From CALKJP01 sp046299555 (GTDB lineage: Bacteria; Bacteroidota; Bacteroidia; JACCXN01), in NCBI GenBank assembly GCA_046299555.1, contig JBKBHS010000003.1:248001-312000 (forward strand): 64,000 nt of DNA. The letters are read 5' to 3'. A program made the translations under genes and the position numbers. The notes under the pieces were generated by a model that saw nothing but the letters and a program-made list of their open reading frames with translations, was not told where the DNA came from and did no database searches. Shown here piece by piece: positions 62,278-64,000 of this stretch (its first letter is position 1; every line of letters begins with the position of its first letter).

Positions 62278-62285
62278 CAAAATTA
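62278..62285 (-). promoter_or_regulatory. TAnnTTTG box for ruvB
   Basis: TAATTTTG on the minus strand, 6 bases from its G to the A of the ATG at 62272. Confidence 0.45.
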
Positions 62286-62373
62286 AGAAAAACAATAGCT
62301 GAATGATGAATATTTCATTTTTGTATGGAATAATTTATTTTTAAGGATTTAAATATTTTATACACACCTCCAA

Positions 62374-62591
62374 TCCCTCACAAGATGGGAGTTTGGTTTG
62401 GAAAAATTCACTCCATCAGGAAGTTTTATTTAAGTGATTTCTCTCAAGTAGGGAGTCTGTTCGGATTAATTCTCTCATTAAGAATTTTTTATTGGGGGAT
62501 TTTCTCCAAGAGAATAGTTTGAATGGGGGCATTATCTCAAGAGGGGAATAGTTTTGAGGAGTAACTCTTTTAAAATGGAGTAAAAAGGATA
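62374..62591. repeat. degenerate tandem array of about 31-bp hairpin units
   Basis: Seven diverged units start near 62374, 62407, 62438, 62468, 62500, 62530 and 62561 (steps of 30-33 bases). Each holds a short inverted repeat around CTCAAGAG, such as TTCTCCAAGAGAA (about 62501-62513) or CTCTCAAGTAGGGAG (62441-62455), then a T/G-rich tail. Identity between units is low. The rest of the 527-base ruvB-gcdH gap shows isolated similar hairpins (about 62690-62715) and no convincing gene; a 72-codon minus frame crossing the array looks like a by-product. Confidence 0.5.
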
Positions 62592-62756
62592 AAATATCTT
62601 TCTGGGAAGAGAAGAAATAAGAGGCGCAAAGCAATCTCTACAGAAGAGTATATAATTAATATACTAAAATTTTCAAAGAGAGCGGTTTTGGGTATCCTCT
62701 CCCTTTCAAGAGAAGGCAAAATTAGGGTATCAGCACTTTTCAAAATGAAAATAAAA

Positions 62757-62777
62757 AACCCCGATTAAGTCGGGGTT
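62757..62777 (-). terminator. terminator of gcdH
   Basis: AACCCCGA (62757-62764) pairs with TCGGGGTT (62770-62777). On the minus strand a U-rich run follows, just past the gcdH stop. Confidence 0.85.
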
Positions 62778-62799
62778 ATTGAATAATTTGTTTTGCTGA

Positions 62800-63978
62800 T
62801 TAGCTAAAAGCATTAAATCCGGTTATATCCATACCGGTTATTAACAAATGTATATCATGAGTACCTTCGTAAGTAATTACCGATTCGAGATTCATCATAT
62901 GACGCATGATCGGATATTCACCAGTAATACCCATACCTCCATGAATTTGGCGAGCCTCACGCGCTATATTTAATGCCATAGCTACATTATTACGTTTAGC
63001 CATTGAAATTTGTGCGGGAGTAGCTCTATTTTCGTTTTTTAATACCCCTAATCGCCAAGTTAATAATTGGGCTTTAGTAATTTCGGTAATCATTTCAGCC
63101 AATTTTTTTTGTGTTAACTGAAATGCGCCAATTGGTTTACCAAATTGGATTCGTTCTTTAGAATATCTTAAGGCTGAATCGTAACAATCTAAAGCAGCGC
63201 CAATTGCCCCCCATGCAATGCCGTATCTTGCTGAATTAAGACAACTCAATGGACCTTTTAATCCTTTAATATTTGGGAATATGTTTTCTTTTGGAACTTT
63301 TACGTTATCAAACACCAGCTCACCTGTAGCACTTGCGCGCAAGCTCCATTTACCATGTGTTTCGGGAGTAGTAAAACCTTCCCATCCGCGTTCTACAATC
63401 ATCCCTCTGATATCACCATTTTCATCTTTTGCCCAAACTACGGCTATATCTGCAAATGGAGCATTTGAAATCCACATTTTAGCGCCATTTAACAAATAAT
63501 AATTTCCCTTATCTTTTATATTAGTGACCATACCTGCAGGGTTTGAACCATAATCAGGTTCGGTTAAACCAAAGCAACCCATTAACTCACCTGCAGCTAA
63601 TTTGGGAAGATATTTACGTTTTTGTTCTTCTGTTCCGTAAGTATAAATCGGATACATTACCAATGAACTTTGAACCGAAGCGGTAGAGCGCAATCCGCTA
63701 TCGCCACGCTCCAACTCTTGCATAATTATACCATAAGATATTTGATCTAAGCCCGGACCGCCATATTCTTGCGGAATGTATGGACCAAAAGCACCAATTT
63801 CGGCCAATCCTTTAATCCATTGTTTTGGGAATTTAGCATTTTGACATGCTTCTTCTATAATTGGAGAAACTTCCTTTTTAACCCAAGCTCTCGCTGTTTC
63901 GCGTATTAATTTGTGTTCTTCTGTTAGAAGTTCATCCATTAAATAATAGTCGTGATGTTGGTATCTGTCAGTTGCCAT
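62800..63978 (-). CDS. gcdH: glutaryl-CoA dehydrogenase-like acyl-CoA dehydrogenase
   Basis: 392 residues, complete; 22 bases of window remain upstream. It is close to human and bacterial GCDH in signature stretches: G-C-F-G-L-T-E-P-D-Y-G-S, W-S-L-R-A-S-A-T-G-E, L-N-S-A-R-Y-G-I-A-W-G-A-I-G-A and the C-terminal Y-E-G-T-H-D-I-H with the catalytic Glu. It oxidises and decarboxylates glutaryl-CoA to crotonyl-CoA in lysine and tryptophan breakdown, using FAD. Other pathway genes are not adjacent. Confidence 0.9.
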   Translation of the reverse strand: MATDRYQHHDYYLMDELLTEEHKLIRETARAWVKKEVSPIIEEACQNAKFPKQWIKGLAEIGAFGPYIPQEYGGPGLDQISYGIIMQELERGDSGLRSTASVQSSLVMYPIYTYGTEEQKRKYLPKLAAGELMGCFGLTEPDYGSNPAGMVTNIKDKGNYYLLNGAKMWISNAPFADIAVVWAKDENGDIRGMIVERGWEGFTTPETHGKWSLRASATGELVFDNVKVPKENIFPNIKGLKGPLSCLNSARYGIAWGAIGAALDCYDSALRYSKERIQFGKPIGAFQLTQKKLAEMITEITKAQLLTWRLGVLKNENRATPAQISMAKRNNVAMALNIAREARQIHGGMGITGEYPIMRHMMNLESVITYEGTHDIHLLITGMDITGFNAFS

Positions 63979-64000
63979 AAATTAAAAATTTATAAGAATG

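Noticed and set aside
62374..62591. Possible CRISPR array
   Set aside because: The units are too diverged, spacing has no constant repeat plus spacer pattern, and no cas gene is present.
62416..62634. 72-codon minus-strand frame in the ruvB-gcdH gap
   Set aside because: It runs through the degenerate hairpin repeats and has repeat-derived composition and no recognisable domain.

Overview
The window is AT-rich chromosomal DNA from a member of the Bacteroidota. Signs of this are a full-length SprA (type IX secretion outer-membrane translocon), at least five proteins with C-terminal T9SS sorting domains, RemB/Wzi-like outer-membrane proteins, signal peptides ending in A-Q, almost no Shine-Dalgarno sequences, and many TAnnTTTG promoter boxes. 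The order maeB-ruvA-sprA-gcvH-vanZ-tonB is typical of this phylum. I cannot name a genus. No rRNA, tRNA, prophage, CRISPR array or complete insertion sequence was seen. Most of the window is core genome, with accessory patches at about 1-6.3 kb, 25-27 kb, 34.6-35.1 kb, 51-58.7 kb and 62.3-62.8 kb.

Layout. 1-6.3 kb: two large T9SS cargo proteins built from Ig-like, P-domain, CUB-like, PKD and BNR/Ycf48-like modules. 6.4-12 kb, minus strand: ABC-F ATPase, TolC and HlyD efflux subunits without an inner-membrane partner, and TsaB. 12-16.9 kb: DUF983 protein, PabB, MtgA, an Ldh2-type dehydrogenase, an extremely Lys/Glu-rich secreted protein and a LysM glucosaminidase. 16.9-20.9 kb: B12-dependent methionine synthase behind a SAM-I riboswitch with an intrinsic terminator. 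20.9-25.2 kb: a cytochrome oxidase assembly operon (ctaB, two subunit III genes, subunit IV, SCO, DUF420, a CxxC membrane protein) lacking subunits I and II. 25.4-27.2 kb: two tandem paralogous barrel proteins. 27.2-33.7 kb: a glycan block with two RemB/Wzi-like proteins flanking a WecA-type transferase, then GDP-fucose synthesis (fcl, gmd). 33.7-37.5 kb: DeoC, a full aldehyde dehydrogenase and a shortened one without catalytic residues, split by a GxxExxY pseudogene between inverted repeats. 37.5-49.3 kb: the sprA cluster. 49.4-53.5 kb: a sirtuin, a thioredoxin-TPR protein and two more T9SS cargo proteins. 53.6-58.7 kb: a four-gene cell-envelope thiol module (T9SS-sorted Omp28 protein, TlpA, DUF6029-like barrel, Omp28 lipoprotein). 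58.7-64 kb: a small barrel protein, UbiX, a 64-residue unknown, QueG, RuvB, a degenerate hairpin-repeat array and glutaryl-CoA dehydrogenase.

How the parts fit. SprA would export the sorting-domain proteins, and the RemB/WecA/GDP-fucose block probably builds or displays surface glycan. DeoC plus the dehydrogenases would turn deoxyribose phosphate into glyceraldehyde phosphate and acetate. The best candidates for undescribed biology are the Omp28/TlpA/DUF6029 module, the catalytically dead dehydrogenase partner, a directional TGTTTAAACA-type element before tsaB, ruvA and ubiX, and two distinct spacings between TAnnTTTG boxes and start codons. All calls come from reading the sequence; no database search was run.
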